Source: Bacillus sp. AFS015802
GTDB lineage: Bacteria > Bacillota > Bacilli > Bacillales > Bacillaceae_B
Direction: 5' to 3'
Assembly: GCF_002561455.1 (NCBI RefSeq)
Contig: NZ_NTUP01000005.1
Span: 27,490 to 91,489, forward strand
Length of the DNA: 64,000 nt
This document shows positions 44,537-53,046 of this stretch, in pieces (position 1 is the stretch's first letter; every line of letters starts with the position of its first letter). A program made the translations under genes and the position numbers. The notes beneath the pieces were generated by a model. That model ran no database searches, was not told where the DNA came from, and worked only from the letters and a program-made list of their open reading frames with translations.

Positions 44537-46432
44537 TTAACGATTCAACAGGCTGCCCACATAGCGCAGTAATTCGTTGGCGGATGTTGAGTTGTAGCCA
44601 TGTTCATCGATGAGGCGGGCAACCACTTCGTTGACTTTCTTCAGTTGCTGCTCATCTGGTGTTTTGGAGGATGTCGTGATCTTCACAACGTCCTTCAAGT
44701 CAGCGAACAGTTTCTTCTGAATGGCTTCACGCAAACGGTCATGTGAATTGTAGTCGAAACGCTTCCCTTTACGGGCATACGCGGAGATGCGAATCAGGAT
44801 TTCTTCACGGAATGCTTTCTTCGCATTTTCAGAAATTCCGATCTGTTCTTCAATGGAACGCATCAATTTTTCATCCGGATTGATTTCTTCACCCGTCAAT
44901 GGGTCATGAAGCTTAGCTTTATTGCAGTACGCTTCAACATTATCAAGGTAGTTATCCATAAGCGTTTTCGCAGATTCTTCATACGAATATACAAAGGCCT
45001 TTTGGACTTCTTTCTTCGCAATATCGTCGTATTCCTTACGTGCAAGGGAGATAAAGTTTAAATATTTTTCACGAAGTTCATTCGTGATCGATGGATGCTG
45101 ATCCAGCCCTTCTTTCAAGGCACGGAGGACATCCAGTGCATTAATGGTCGGTACTTCTTTTCGAATGATCGTAGAGGAGATGCGGTTGATCACATAACGC
45201 GGATCGATACCGCTCATTCCTTCATCCTGGTATTCCTTTTTCATTTCGTCCACGTCAGCGGAGTTAAACCCTTCTACATTTTCGCCGTCGTACAGACGCA
45301 TTTTCTTGATCAGATCGATGTCACCGCGCTTCGGTTCTTTCAAGCGGGTCAGGATCGTGAACATGGCCGCCACTCTTAACGTATGAGGAGCGACGTGAAC
45401 GTTTGAAACATCACTTTCATTGATCATTTTTTCATATATCTTCTCTTCCTGGGTGACCTTCAAGTTATACGGAACCGGCATGACGATGATACGTGAGTGC
45501 AGCGCTTCATTCTTCTTATTTGAAATGAAGGATCGGTACTCGGTTTCATTCGTGTGGGCCACAATCAGCTCGTCGGCCGAAATCAGTGCGAATCGACCTG
45601 CCTTGAAGTTCCCTTCCTGGGTAAGAGATAATAAGTGCCATAAGAACTTTTCATCACATTTGAGCATTTCCTGAAATTCCATCAAACCACGGTTGGCTTT
45701 ATTTAATTCCCCATCAAAACGGTACGCACGCGGATCGGATTCTGAACCAAATTCAGCAATCGTTGAGAAGTCGATGCTTCCTGTTAAATCGGCGATATCC
45801 TGTGACTTTGGATCTGACGGACTGAATGTACCAATTCCAACACGTTTATCTTCAGAGAAGAAGACCCTTTCCACTTGGACGTCTTCAATGCGGCCCTGGT
45901 ATTCTTTCTCCAAACGCATTGTATTCAACGGAGAGAGATTTCCTTCAATTCGGATTCCATACTCTTCATAGAAATCTTCCCGTAAATGCTGAGGGATCAA
46001 ATGCAGCGGGTCTTCATGCATCGGACAGCCTTTAATGGAGAATACTCCTCCTCTTTCAGTCCGTGAATACTGCTCGAGTCCCCGTTTCAGCATGGAAACG
46101 AGTGTCGATTTCCCTCCACTTACAGGACCCATCAATAATAAGATCCTCTTTCTCACGTCTAATCGTTTCGCAGCAGGATGAAAGTATTCTTCAACGAGTC
46201 TCTCAAGCGCCTCTTCTAAGCCAAATAATTGATTGCTGAAGAACTTATACTTTCGTTTCCCCTCGACCTCCTCGACCCCGGCATCTTTAATCATATTAAA
46301 GACTCTTGAATGAGCAGACTGCCCGATCCAAGGCTTCTCTTTCAGCAGGTCTAAATACTGAGCAAACGTCCCTTCCCATTTCAGTTTCTCTTCTTCTTCT
46401 CGGTAATGTTCGATTCTTTTTAAAATATCCAT
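44537..46432 (-). CDS. prkA: PrkA family serine protein kinase / AAA+ protein
   Basis: A 631-residue cytosolic protein. An AAA+ module with Walker A GPVSGGKSTLVSML lies near residues 100-115, and the C-terminal kinase-like half ends LLRYVGSLLNR. PrkA acts in the mother cell and influences sigma-K-dependent gene expression during sporulation; some work describes Lon-like protease rather than kinase activity. GGGGGAGG precedes the ATG at 46432. It is conserved at normal length and followed by its own terminator. Confidence 0.95.
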   Translation of the reverse strand: MDILKRIEHYREEEEKLKWEGTFAQYLDLLKEKPWIGQSAHSRVFNMIKDAGVEEVEGKRKYKFFSNQLFGLEEALERLVEEYFHPAAKRLDVRKRILLLMGPVSGGKSTLVSMLKRGLEQYSRTERGGVFSIKGCPMHEDPLHLIPQHLREDFYEEYGIRIEGNLSPLNTMRLEKEYQGRIEDVQVERVFFSEDKRVGIGTFSPSDPKSQDIADLTGSIDFSTIAEFGSESDPRAYRFDGELNKANRGLMEFQEMLKCDEKFLWHLLSLTQEGNFKAGRFALISADELIVAHTNETEYRSFISNKKNEALHSRIIVMPVPYNLKVTQEEKIYEKMINESDVSNVHVAPHTLRVAAMFTILTRLKEPKRGDIDLIKKMRLYDGENVEGFNSADVDEMKKEYQDEGMSGIDPRYVINRISSTIIRKEVPTINALDVLRALKEGLDQHPSITNELREKYLNFISLARKEYDDIAKKEVQKAFVYSYEESAKTLMDNYLDNVEAYCNKAKLHDPLTGEEINPDEKLMRSIEEQIGISENAKKAFREEILIRISAYARKGKRFDYNSHDRLREAIQKKLFADLKDVVKITTSSKTPDEQQLKKVNEVVARLIDEHGYNSTSANELLRYVGSLLNR

Positions 46433-46472
46433 AAGGACCTCCCCCTGTCGCTTAATGAGAGACGATTAATAT

Positions 46473-46501
46473 ACTCTATGCGCTTGTTCACCCGAACATG
46501 T
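46473..46501 (-). promoter_or_regulatory. Possible sigma-E promoter of prkA
   Basis: On the minus strand ACATGTT, a 14-bp spacer and CATAGAGT resemble the sigma-E pattern (KMATATT and CATACAnT). A related block CATAGTGTAT lies upstream of yhbH at 43773-43782. Both genes are sigma-E-dependent in B. subtilis. The matches are imperfect. Confidence 0.35.
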
Positions 46502-46631
46502 TAAGAAGATATTTTAAATAAAGACAAACGGTCCACATCCACTGCAAACAGAGGGAAAGGGCAATTTAATTAAACGCTTTCTTTCCCGACCTTCAAACTT
46601 TCACAAAACAGCAAAAAAAATCCAACTTTGA

Positions 46632-46660
46632 TTCACATCAAATTAAAAATAGGCTATACT
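46632..46660 (+). promoter_or_regulatory. Sigma-A promoter of the 29-residue gene
   Basis: TTCACA (46632-46637), a 17-bp spacer and TATACT (46655-46660), each a 5/6 match, 43 bp before the ATG. Confidence 0.75.
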
Positions 46661-46703
46661 AAAGACAGACTGTGGAATAAGTGAAACGGGGAGGTTACCA
46701 AAC

Positions 46704-46793
46704 ATGGGTACTGTAATGATCATAGGTGTATCTTTAACATTCTTAGTAGCGATTTTCACTGCTGGATATAACGATAAACCGGGCTCAAACTAA
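46704..46793 (+). CDS. 29-residue single-pass membrane protein, unknown
   Basis: The ATG at 46704 is preceded by GGGGAGG and by a good sigma-A promoter, so this tiny gene is probably real. The product MGTVMIIGVSLTFLVAIFTA is one hydrophobic helix, followed by the polar tail GYNDKPGSN. It stops where a dispersed repeat begins. No known family is recognised. Confidence 0.68.
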   Translation: MGTVMIIGVSLTFLVAIFTAGYNDKPGSN

Positions 46794-46820
46794 AGCGCAG
46801 GCGGCTCGTTCAGAGGCGAC
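46789..46820 (+). repeat. Dispersed repeat, copy 1
   Basis: A 32-bp unit starting ACTAAAGCGCAGGCGGCTCG is 27/32 identical to 46914-46945. It includes the stop codon of the 29-residue gene. Its GGCGGCT and AGAGGC parts are also complementary to GCCTCTAGCCGCC at 46888-46900. Confidence 0.75.
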
Positions 46821-46832
46821 AAGCATAAGATG

Positions 46833-46871
46833 AACCTGCCGGAAAGGCGTTCTTTGCCTTTTTGGCAGGTT
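46833..46871 (+). terminator. Terminator after the 29-residue gene
   Basis: An outer stem AACCTGCC/GGCAGGTT encloses an inner AAAGGC/GCCTTT hairpin ending in TTTTT. The inner hairpin alone would terminate. Confidence 0.7.
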
Positions 46872-46913
46872 TAACTTATGACCTCGAGCCTCTAGCCGCC
46901 GGAGCTGGATGTA

Positions 46914-46945
46914 ACTAAAGCGGAAGCGGCTCGCCCTGAGGCGAC
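46914..46945 (+). repeat. Dispersed repeat, copy 2
   Basis: The second 32-bp unit, starting ACTAAAGCGGAAGCGGCTCG, lies 125 bp after copy 1. Similar GCGGAAGCGGCTCG strings are common between Bacillus genes. Confidence 0.75.
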
Positions 46946-46955
46946 GGCTAAAGCG

Positions 46956-46995
46956 AAAAAAAGAACTGACCTCCTAGGAGCTCAGTTCTTTTTTT
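46956..46995. terminator. Bidirectional terminator before nfrA
   Basis: AAAGAACTGA and TCAGTTCTTT flank a perfect CTCCTAGGAG palindrome, with long A and T runs on both sides. Confidence 0.92.
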
Positions 46996-47021
46996 GATTC
47001 AGATGGGCATTTTCACTCATC

Positions 47022-47771
47022 TTACCTTTTATTAAACCCTTTCTTCTCTACAAACTCCTTCATATACATCCGCTTTTTACCCGACAGCATCTTTGCCATC
47101 TGACCGGTCCAGCGATCCGACCGTTTCCCGGCCGTACGAGCATGATAGTAGGCTGAAATGGTTTCATCGTAGCGGACAAGCCCTTCTTTCATGGCAGCTT
47201 CATCCCGATTGTAGGAATCCTCATGATAAACCGATTCCAATGGAAGCCTTGGCTTGATATCCGAATGATTCTCCGGGATACCGACAGCAAGCCCGAATAA
47301 AGGAATGACACGCTCAGGCAGTCCCAGCACTTCACTCACAGAATCCAGATCATTCCGGATCCCGCCTATATAGCAGATCCCGAGCCCCATGGATTCAGCA
47401 GCAATGGATGCATTCTGGGCAGCCAATGAAGCGTCGATGAGTGCCACCATGAATTTTTCCGTGCTCTCCAGTGCTGGGGTCACGTCGGCTTCTTCCCACT
47501 CCCCGATTTTTTCATGGCGGTACAGATCAGCGCAGAATACGAAAAAATGACCGTTTTCTTCTACATATTTTTGATTCCCGGCAAGCTCTGCAAGCTTCTT
47601 CTTTTTCACAGGGTCTTTTACCCCGATGATCGTATAGGCCTGGATGTAACTCGATGTACTCGCTGCCTGAGCACTTGTGACAATCGTCCGGATTTGCTCA
47701 TCAGTCAATGGTTCATTTTTGAATTCGCGAATGGATCGATGCTTCAGGATGTTTTCAATGGTTTCATTCAT
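47022..47771 (-). CDS. nfrA: Oxygen-insensitive NADPH nitroreductase / FMN oxidoreductase
   Basis: A 249-residue FMN enzyme of the NfsA/Frp group, the same length as B. subtilis NfrA1. The HRSIREFKNEPLTDEQI and AAQAASTSSYIQAYTIIG FMN-binding segments, the GLGICYIGGIRND loop and the basic C-terminal NADPH clamp (GKRSDRWTGQMAKM) are present. It reduces FMN, nitroaromatics and possibly disulfides under stress. It lies downstream of trmL with a terminator between, so it has its own promoter. Confidence 0.9.
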   Translation of the reverse strand: MNETIENILKHRSIREFKNEPLTDEQIRTIVTSAQAASTSSYIQAYTIIGVKDPVKKKKLAELAGNQKYVEENGHFFVFCADLYRHEKIGEWEEADVTPALESTEKFMVALIDASLAAQNASIAAESMGLGICYIGGIRNDLDSVSEVLGLPERVIPLFGLAVGIPENHSDIKPRLPLESVYHEDSYNRDEAAMKEGLVRYDETISAYYHARTAGKRSDRWTGQMAKMLSGKKRMYMKEFVEKKGFNKR

Positions 47772-47816
47772 TATGTAATCTCTCCCTTCTCACTATCCTC
47801 TTAGTATAAGCCAAAT

Positions 47817-47852
47817 AAAAAAAGGAATGAAAATCATTTGATTCTCATTCCT
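47817..47852 (-). terminator. Terminator after trmL
   Basis: On the minus strand AGGAATGA and TCATTCCT pair, with further AATCA/TGATT pairing inside, followed by TTTTTTT. The stem resembles a Fur box but its place and T tract make it a terminator. Confidence 0.85.
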
Positions 47853-47858
47853 GCTTTT

Positions 47859-48332
47859 TTATGAAAGTCCCGGATAATTCCTCTGTCTTAATGCCTCGTA
47901 GATGAGGATCGCAGCCGTGTTGGAAAGATTCAGCGAACGGACATTTCCGTTCATAGGGATGCGGAGGGCACGGTCCAGATTGTTCTGGATGACCTCGTCC
48001 GGAAGCCCGGATGTTTCCCGTCCGAAGATGAAGAAATAGTCCTTTTCTTCCACACTATAGTCGAAATCCGTGTGAGGGATCTTTCCGTATTTTGTTAGGT
48101 AAAAGAATTCTCCGCCTTCATTCTTCTGGAAGAACTCGTCAAGGGAATCATAATAAACGATGTTGACAAACTGCCAATAATCAAGGCCGGCTCGCTTCAA
48201 CATTTTATCGTCTGTCGAGAATCCGAGTGGGCGGATCAAGTGCAGGGTTGTGTCGGTCGCTGCACACGTCCTTGCGATATTCCCTGTGTTTGCAGGGATT
48301 TCTGGTTGATATAATACAACATGTACTCCCAT
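47859..48332 (-). CDS. trmL: tRNA (cytidine/uridine-34 2'-O-)methyltransferase TrmL
   Basis: A 157-residue SPOUT methyltransferase (CspR in B. subtilis) that methylates the wobble ribose of tRNA-Leu. The knot-forming motifs VLYQPEIPANTGNIARTCAA, FFIFGRETSGLP and IPMNGNVRSLNLSNTAAILIYEAL are complete. It lies between yhbB and nfrA, matching the queG-yhbB-cspR order of B. subtilis. Confidence 0.95.
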   Translation of the reverse strand: MGVHVVLYQPEIPANTGNIARTCAATDTTLHLIRPLGFSTDDKMLKRAGLDYWQFVNIVYYDSLDEFFQKNEGGEFFYLTKYGKIPHTDFDYSVEEKDYFFIFGRETSGLPDEVIQNNLDRALRIPMNGNVRSLNLSNTAAILIYEALRQRNYPGLS

Positions 48333-48398
48333 GTCAATGTCACCTCATTCATAAAACTCTAAGTGACATTATACCATGTCTCCCCCATAGAACAAGAC

Positions 48399-49271
48399 TT
48401 AGCGGTCATCTACTATCGTAAAAAATCGATATTTGATATTCGGCGTATAGGCAGTGGAGTCTTCGTACTTCCAATATCTCATTCTGCTATTGAACGTATG
48501 GGCATTCACGAGGGGCTCTCCCGCCGCATCCTTTCCGGTCACGATGGTCGTATGGTCAAAGCGGCCATCCCCTTCGAAGTCATAGCAAATCACATCACCG
48601 AGTTTTAATTCTTTCGGGTCATCCACAAGCTTCCCACGGAGACCGATCGTCGAATTCGGGATATACCACCTCAAGGAATTGGCCACGGTCCAGCTGTAGC
48701 TCCAGCTCTGATTCCTCATCCACCACCCCTTCCCCTTCGTCGGATAACCCCGCATCGGCGCATCACCGGCATGAAGGCACTGTGAAATATAATTCGTACA
48801 GTCATTCTCAAACTTCCTGTATGCCGGGTTATAACTGTTCCACCATCGTTCGGCATATTGAACGGCACTTAGTCTGTCATATCGGTACGTCACCCTTTCT
48901 TCCTCATGGGTGACCGGCTCTTCCTGTTCCACGCTCTCTTCCCTCTGAATCTGGATTTCGCCATCTTCATAGATTTTATCTCTGTAAAAGACGGCCCTTC
49001 GATTCTCCACTTCCTCTTCCAAATAGAGAAGGGCTCCCTGCTTGATGAGATATTTATAGTGAACATCATATAAAATGGTTTGAGTCTCATTGCTTTCCTG
49101 TGTGATACAGAGAACTTTTCCGGTTGCATCCACCTTCACGATTTCTGCGCGGCGCTCCTGACAGGACTCTTTTTTCCTTCTCACTTTATCACTGTGATAA
49201 TCGCTCTGACTGCGAGAAGTATATTCATCGATTACATGATGGACTTTTTCCATTAACAGCTTTCTGATCAT
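48399..49271 (-). CDS. yhbB: Amidase-domain protein YhbB
   Basis: A 290-residue protein with a C-terminal amidase-6 (papain/NlpC-like) domain: YDRLSAVQYAERWWNSYNPAYRKFENDCTNYISQCL holds the catalytic Cys, and FDHTTIVTG and AHTFNSRMRYW supply the His and Asn. The N-terminal 130 residues are charged and lack a signal peptide. In B. subtilis YhbB is a putative wall amidase linked to sporulation. GGAGGG precedes the ATG at 49271. It follows queG after a terminator. Confidence 0.85.
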   Translation of the reverse strand: MIRKLLMEKVHHVIDEYTSRSQSDYHSDKVRRKKESCQERRAEIVKVDATGKVLCITQESNETQTILYDVHYKYLIKQGALLYLEEEVENRRAVFYRDKIYEDGEIQIQREESVEQEEPVTHEEERVTYRYDRLSAVQYAERWWNSYNPAYRKFENDCTNYISQCLHAGDAPMRGYPTKGKGWWMRNQSWSYSWTVANSLRWYIPNSTIGLRGKLVDDPKELKLGDVICYDFEGDGRFDHTTIVTGKDAAGEPLVNAHTFNSRMRYWKYEDSTAYTPNIKYRFFTIVDDR

Positions 49272-49320
49272 CGGCTTCCCTCCTCACTAATTGTTATGCT
49301 CCCGTCATACTGTTCAAAAC

Positions 49321-49363
49321 AAAAAAGGATAAACTCGAGGGAAAATGATGAGTTTATCCTTTT
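49321..49363 (-). terminator. Terminator after queG
   Basis: AAAAGGATAAACTC and GAGTTTATCCTTTT form a 14-bp stem with a 13-nt loop ending in a T run. Confidence 0.9.
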
Positions 49364-49366
49364 GAA

Positions 49367-50500
49367 CTATTTGGTTATAAGGTCAAGGCCTTTTTGAATT
49401 TCGTTTAATACATCTTCATCCGTTTCGACTGACTGCTGTTTCAATAATGCCTGTTGTGACTCAGTCCCCCCGATTTTGCCGAGGGCCCAGGCTGATGTGC
49501 CGCGGATGACCGGCCGCACATCTTTTTTCATCACGTCAATGAGATCTTCGACAGCTGTTATATCCTTATAATGAGCAAGGGCTATGATTGCATTTCGCTG
49601 GATCGGCTTTTTTCCCCTCCATGACCCGGATACATGACCGTACTTTTCTTTGAACTCTCGGTTACTGATCGTTAAAAGCGGTTTTAAGAGCGGCTTCGCA
49701 ATCTCCGGATCTGGCTCCATCTCTTCGTGAAAGTGAAAGTCCATTCCCTTATTTTCAGGGCAAACGGTTTGACAGGTATCACATCCGTACAGACGGTTGC
49801 CGAGCTTCACCCGATATTCATCCGCCAGGAACCCCTTGGTTTGCGTCAGAAAGGCAATGCATTTCTGAGCATCCAGCTGCCCGCCTTCGATCAGTGCTCC
49901 AGTCGGACACACATCCACACATTTATTGCATGTCCCACACTGGTCTTCCATCGGAGTATCCGGGGAAAAAGGAAGATTCGTCACCATTTCCCCTAGATAC
50001 ACGTAAGATCCGAATTCAGGAGTAATGACCGAACAATTCTTTCCGCTCCAGCCAATCCCGGCACGCTCCGCCACGGCACGGTCCACGAGTTCACCCGTAT
50101 CCACCATGGATTTAAAACGTGCCTGGGGGACTCTCGATACGATATATTCCTCAAGCTTTGAAAGACGATCCCTAAGCACATGGTGATAATCCGTTCCCCA
50201 TGATGCCCTGCAGAAGATCCCCCGTCTCTCCCCCCGTTTGCTTTGAGGGGCATTCTTCATCTTGGAAGGGTAGGCAAGAGCAATGGCGATGATCGATTTC
50301 GGCTGATCAAATATCAAAGAAGGATCCACCCGCTTCTCAATGTCCTTTTCCTCAAAACCGGATTGATACCCAAGCATTTCCTGACGCAGGAGCCTGTTCT
50401 TCATTTCAGAGAACGTATCCGCCGTTGTAAATCCGATCTTATCGATCCCGATCTCCCTGCTGTACCCAATGATATCCTGCTTTAACTGATCCATATCCAT
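49367..50500 (-). CDS. queG: Epoxyqueuosine reductase QueG
   Basis: A 377-residue cobalamin-dependent iron-sulfur enzyme that performs the last step of queuosine synthesis in tRNA. Two ferredoxin-like 4Fe-4S motifs are present: CGTCNKCVDVCPTGAL and CDTCQTVCPENK, the last Cys of one completing the other cluster. The C-terminal HEAT-like repeat (VRPVIRGTSAWALGKIGG) binds tRNA. AGGAGG lies 8 nt before the ATG. No other queuosine gene is adjacent. Confidence 0.95.
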   Translation of the reverse strand: MDMDQLKQDIIGYSREIGIDKIGFTTADTFSEMKNRLLRQEMLGYQSGFEEKDIEKRVDPSLIFDQPKSIIAIALAYPSKMKNAPQSKRGERRGIFCRASWGTDYHHVLRDRLSKLEEYIVSRVPQARFKSMVDTGELVDRAVAERAGIGWSGKNCSVITPEFGSYVYLGEMVTNLPFSPDTPMEDQCGTCNKCVDVCPTGALIEGGQLDAQKCIAFLTQTKGFLADEYRVKLGNRLYGCDTCQTVCPENKGMDFHFHEEMEPDPEIAKPLLKPLLTISNREFKEKYGHVSGSWRGKKPIQRNAIIALAHYKDITAVEDLIDVMKKDVRPVIRGTSAWALGKIGGTESQQALLKQQSVETDEDVLNEIQKGLDLITK

Positions 50501-50790
50501 GGCCCTTTCCTCCTTTCTTTATACTTATATTTTGGAACTTTTCTAAAAGATTGTTAACTTAATGTTCAAGTCTGACAAAACTTTGTCCACCAGTATAGGC
50601 TGTGGGAGGGAAATTGCTTAGCTTGCAGCTAGCGTTAGACCGAACTTCCTCGGCACACTTCACTTCCAGATTCTCGGCACGCCCGGTTTTCCATAGGTGT
50701 CTACGCACAGTTCACCTCTCCACCGATAAGTTTTTTACAGGTTTTCACAAATTGTATTTAATAAGTCTATTTTAAGAATTCATCTTTATA
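50501..50790. other. Intergenic sequence upstream of queG
   Basis: About 290 bp without a supportable gene. It contains two CTCGGCAC strings (50650 and 50673) that look like remnants of a repeat, and the queG promoter region. No clear promoter hexamers stand out. Confidence 0.4.
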
Positions 50791-50920
50791 GATTGGAGCG
50801 GAAGGTGCTCGACTCCTGCGGGAATAGCGGGAAAGTTAAAGACCCCACAGGGCAAAAGCCCGAGGAGGCTCAACTCACGCCCCGCGGAAAGCGAGCACCT
50901 GGAGCGGAAATCAACAACTA
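50791..50920 (+). repeat. 130-bp Bacillus-type dispersed repeat
   Basis: The element begins GATTGGAGCGGAAGGTGCTC and ends with CGAGCACCTGGAGCGGAAAT. GGTGCTCG and CGAGCACC at the two ends are complementary, and inner GC-rich blocks can pair, so an RNA would fold into a long branched hairpin. I recall near-identical elements between genes in many Bacillaceae genomes. Confidence 0.75.
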
Positions 50921-51037
50921 TGCGCTCTTTGTAAAGCAACAAAGGTTAAGCAAACCTAACTCGTACAATTAAGCTCACGTGAAATAGCAATGAGTATTAT
51001 GATAAACTATTTTAAAACAAATGTGGAGGGAAAATAA

Positions 51038-51709
51038 GTGGAAATCACGATTGATTCATCGATTACAAGCAAAATCCCCGATTTCAAAGTGGGATTCATT
51101 CAATATCATCATATCGAAGTCGGCTCTTCCCCTCAAATGCTGAAAGGCAGACTTCAGCTGTTTCAGGAATCCATCTTCTTTGATCTTCATGATAAAAGCG
51201 TGACAGAACTGGAAGGGATCGCCGCGTGGAGGGATATATTCAAGAGGACCGGGAAAGATCCCAATCGCTACCGCCATTCAGCTGAAGCCCTTTTCCGCAG
51301 GGTCAAGAAACAAAACTACCTGACTACGATCAATTCGGCCATCGATCTCAACAACTTCTTCTCCCTTCAATACGAAGTGCCCATCGGTATATACGACTGT
51401 GCTGATCTCAAGGGGGATAGCATCGAGTTAAAAGTAGGGGAAACAGGACAAACCTACACCGGACTCAACGGCAGGGAAAACTCCCTTGAAAATCTCATCG
51501 TCGCCTGTGACGGGGACGGACCTTTCGGAAGTCCATTCGTCGACTCAGATCGTGCACCGGTCGGGGAACAAACCAAGAATGCCGTTCAGATCATTTTCTT
51601 GAAGCCCTCCCTATCTATAGAGGAAAGTGAGAAATTGACGAAATCATTGATGGATATGTTCATTGGGATTCATGGTGGAGAGGGTTCGTTTGAGGTGGTT
51701 GGAGCATAG
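51038..51709 (+). CDS. B3/B4 tRNA-binding-domain protein
   Basis: A 223-residue stand-alone protein with the B3/B4 fold found in the editing region of phenylalanyl-tRNA synthetase beta chains. Visible blocks are AWRDIFKRTGKDPNRYRHSAEAL, DLNNFFSLQYEVPIGIYD and the C-terminal QIIFLKP strand. Such free-standing proteins may edit or bind aminoacyl-tRNA, but the role is not settled. The GTG start at 51038 follows GGAGGG by 7 nt. Terminator close behind. Confidence 0.85.
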   Translation: MEITIDSSITSKIPDFKVGFIQYHHIEVGSSPQMLKGRLQLFQESIFFDLHDKSVTELEGIAAWRDIFKRTGKDPNRYRHSAEALFRRVKKQNYLTTINSAIDLNNFFSLQYEVPIGIYDCADLKGDSIELKVGETGQTYTGLNGRENSLENLIVACDGDGPFGSPFVDSDRAPVGEQTKNAVQIIFLKPSLSIEESEKLTKSLMDMFIGIHGGEGSFEVVGA

Positions 51710-51717
51710 TGTAGGGG

Positions 51718-51747
51718 AGAATCTCTGGTAACGGGGATTCTTTTTTT
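51718..51747 (+). terminator. Terminator after the B3/B4 gene
   Basis: AGAATCTC and GGGGATTCT pair with a wobble around a short loop, followed by seven T residues. Confidence 0.85.
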
Positions 51748-51845
51748 GTCGTTTTAATCAGGTTTCGGGATTAAACCCTTACTAGTGTGTGAATCCCTTC
51801 CTTGGCTCGTGGAAAGGCAGCCCGATTTCGGTTGAGGCCGGCATT

Positions 51846-51971
51846 AATCCAGCCGAAATTCACGATAATCCGGCCGATTTTTCCGATAATCCAGCCGGAA
51901 TCAAGGTTAATCCCGCCGTTTCTTGTGAAAATCCGGCCGTTTCCGTAAATAATCCAGCCTATTTACATTAA
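51846..51971. repeat. Tandem array of six AATCCnGCC units, exact 21-bp period
   Basis: AATCC starts at 51846, 51867, 51888, 51909, 51930 and 51951. Most units read AATCC(A/G/C)GCCG followed by a variable 11-bp part. The spacing is exactly 21 bp throughout. A plus-strand frame reads this as a heptad with NPA in each unit, but it has no ribosome site, so I treat it as a DNA repeat. Confidence 0.88.
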
Positions 51972-52025
51972 ATGTAAATTAAACACCACCTATTTGTGAC
52001 CATCATTATCGTGTCACTACCTTAC

Positions 52026-52055
52026 AAAAAAAGAGGGCCCCATAATGGGACCCTC
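52026..52055 (-). terminator. Terminator at the end of the sugar operon
   Basis: On the minus strand GAGGGTCCCAT and ATGGGGCCCTC pair with one G-U, followed by seven T residues, 11 bp past the last gene. Confidence 0.93.
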
Positions 52056-52065
52056 CGCTTCAAAC

Positions 52066-53034
52066 CTACACCCACCACATATCCGACGGCTGTTCCTCAA
52101 TCAAGATCGACTTCAGATTCTTCACGGCACGTCCGAATCCTTCTTCGATCGACATGATCGGGTCCTCGTGCTCGATGCTTACCACATAATCGTAGCCGAA
52201 TGTGCGAAGCGCACTCATCATATCGGACCATTCCTGCAAGCTGTGTCCACAGCCCACCGAACGGAAGGACCACGCTCTTGTCTGGATGCTGCCGTATGGC
52301 TGCATATCCGTCAGACCGTACATATTGACGTTATCCTGATCGATATACGTATCTTTCGCATGAAAATGGTGAATCGCATTTTCTTTCCCCAGGATCTTGA
52401 TCGCGGCAACCGGATCGATTCCCTGCCACCACAGGTGACTGGGATCAAGGTTTGCACCGATCGCATCACATGTTTCTTCACGAAGCTTCAATAACGTATA
52501 AGGAGTATGTACAAGGAATCCTCCGTGGAGCTCGAGACCGATCTTCACGTTATGATCCTCTGCCAGCTTCCCGATCTCTTTCCAATACGGAATCAATTTC
52601 TCTTCCCATTGCCATTTCAGGATATCTCCGTATTCATTCGGCCAAGGGGATACAGGCCAGTTCGGATGCTTGGCTCCTTCATGGTCACCGGCTGTTCCTG
52701 AGAAGCAGTTCACCACAGGTACGTTCATCAGTCCGGCAAGCTTGATCGTTTTCTGAAGTGCCACATGGGATTCTTCCGCAAAAGCGGCATCTGGCGAAAT
52801 TGGATTTCCGTGACAACTGAAGGCACTGATCTCGAGGCCCCTGGATGTAACTTTCTCCAAGTATTCGTTTCTCTTTTCTTCACTTTCTAAAAGGGCGTCC
52901 AGGTCACAGTGGGTATTCCCGGGATATCCTCCCGTGCCGATTTCGACTGCGTGAAGCCCGGCATCTTTTACATAATCAAGCATTTCATCGAGATTTTTTT
53001 GTGAAAATAATACAGTAAATACGCCTAGTTTCAT
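52066..53034 (-). CDS. Sugar phosphate isomerase/epimerase-like TIM-barrel protein
   Basis: A 322-residue member of the xylose isomerase-like (AP endonuclease 2) superfamily. Metal-ligand segments are visible: KIGLELHGGF, ANLDPSHLWWQGIDP, HFHAKDT and SIEHEDP. Relatives include IolE/IolI and enzymes that act on 3-keto sugars. It is the last gene of a unit with two Gfo/Idh/MocA dehydrogenases and ThuA, so an oxidised (keto) sugar is the likely substrate (inference). AGGAGG lies 8 nt before the ATG. Confidence 0.85.
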   Translation of the reverse strand: MKLGVFTVLFSQKNLDEMLDYVKDAGLHAVEIGTGGYPGNTHCDLDALLESEEKRNEYLEKVTSRGLEISAFSCHGNPISPDAAFAEESHVALQKTIKLAGLMNVPVVNCFSGTAGDHEGAKHPNWPVSPWPNEYGDILKWQWEEKLIPYWKEIGKLAEDHNVKIGLELHGGFLVHTPYTLLKLREETCDAIGANLDPSHLWWQGIDPVAAIKILGKENAIHHFHAKDTYIDQDNVNMYGLTDMQPYGSIQTRAWSFRSVGCGHSLQEWSDMMSALRTFGYDYVVSIEHEDPIMSIEEGFGRAVKNLKSILIEEQPSDMWWV

Positions 53035-53046
53035 TTGTGGTTCCTC

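Noticed and set aside
47823..47852. Fur-box-like sequence between nfrA and trmL
   Set aside because: It is the stem of a terminator following trmL with a proper T tract, and it does not overlap a promoter hexamer pair.
51789..51971. A 60-codon plus-strand frame with a 7-residue NPA repeat
   Set aside because: It has no SD before its GTG, starts in non-repeat DNA and merely reflects the 21-bp DNA period being a multiple of three.
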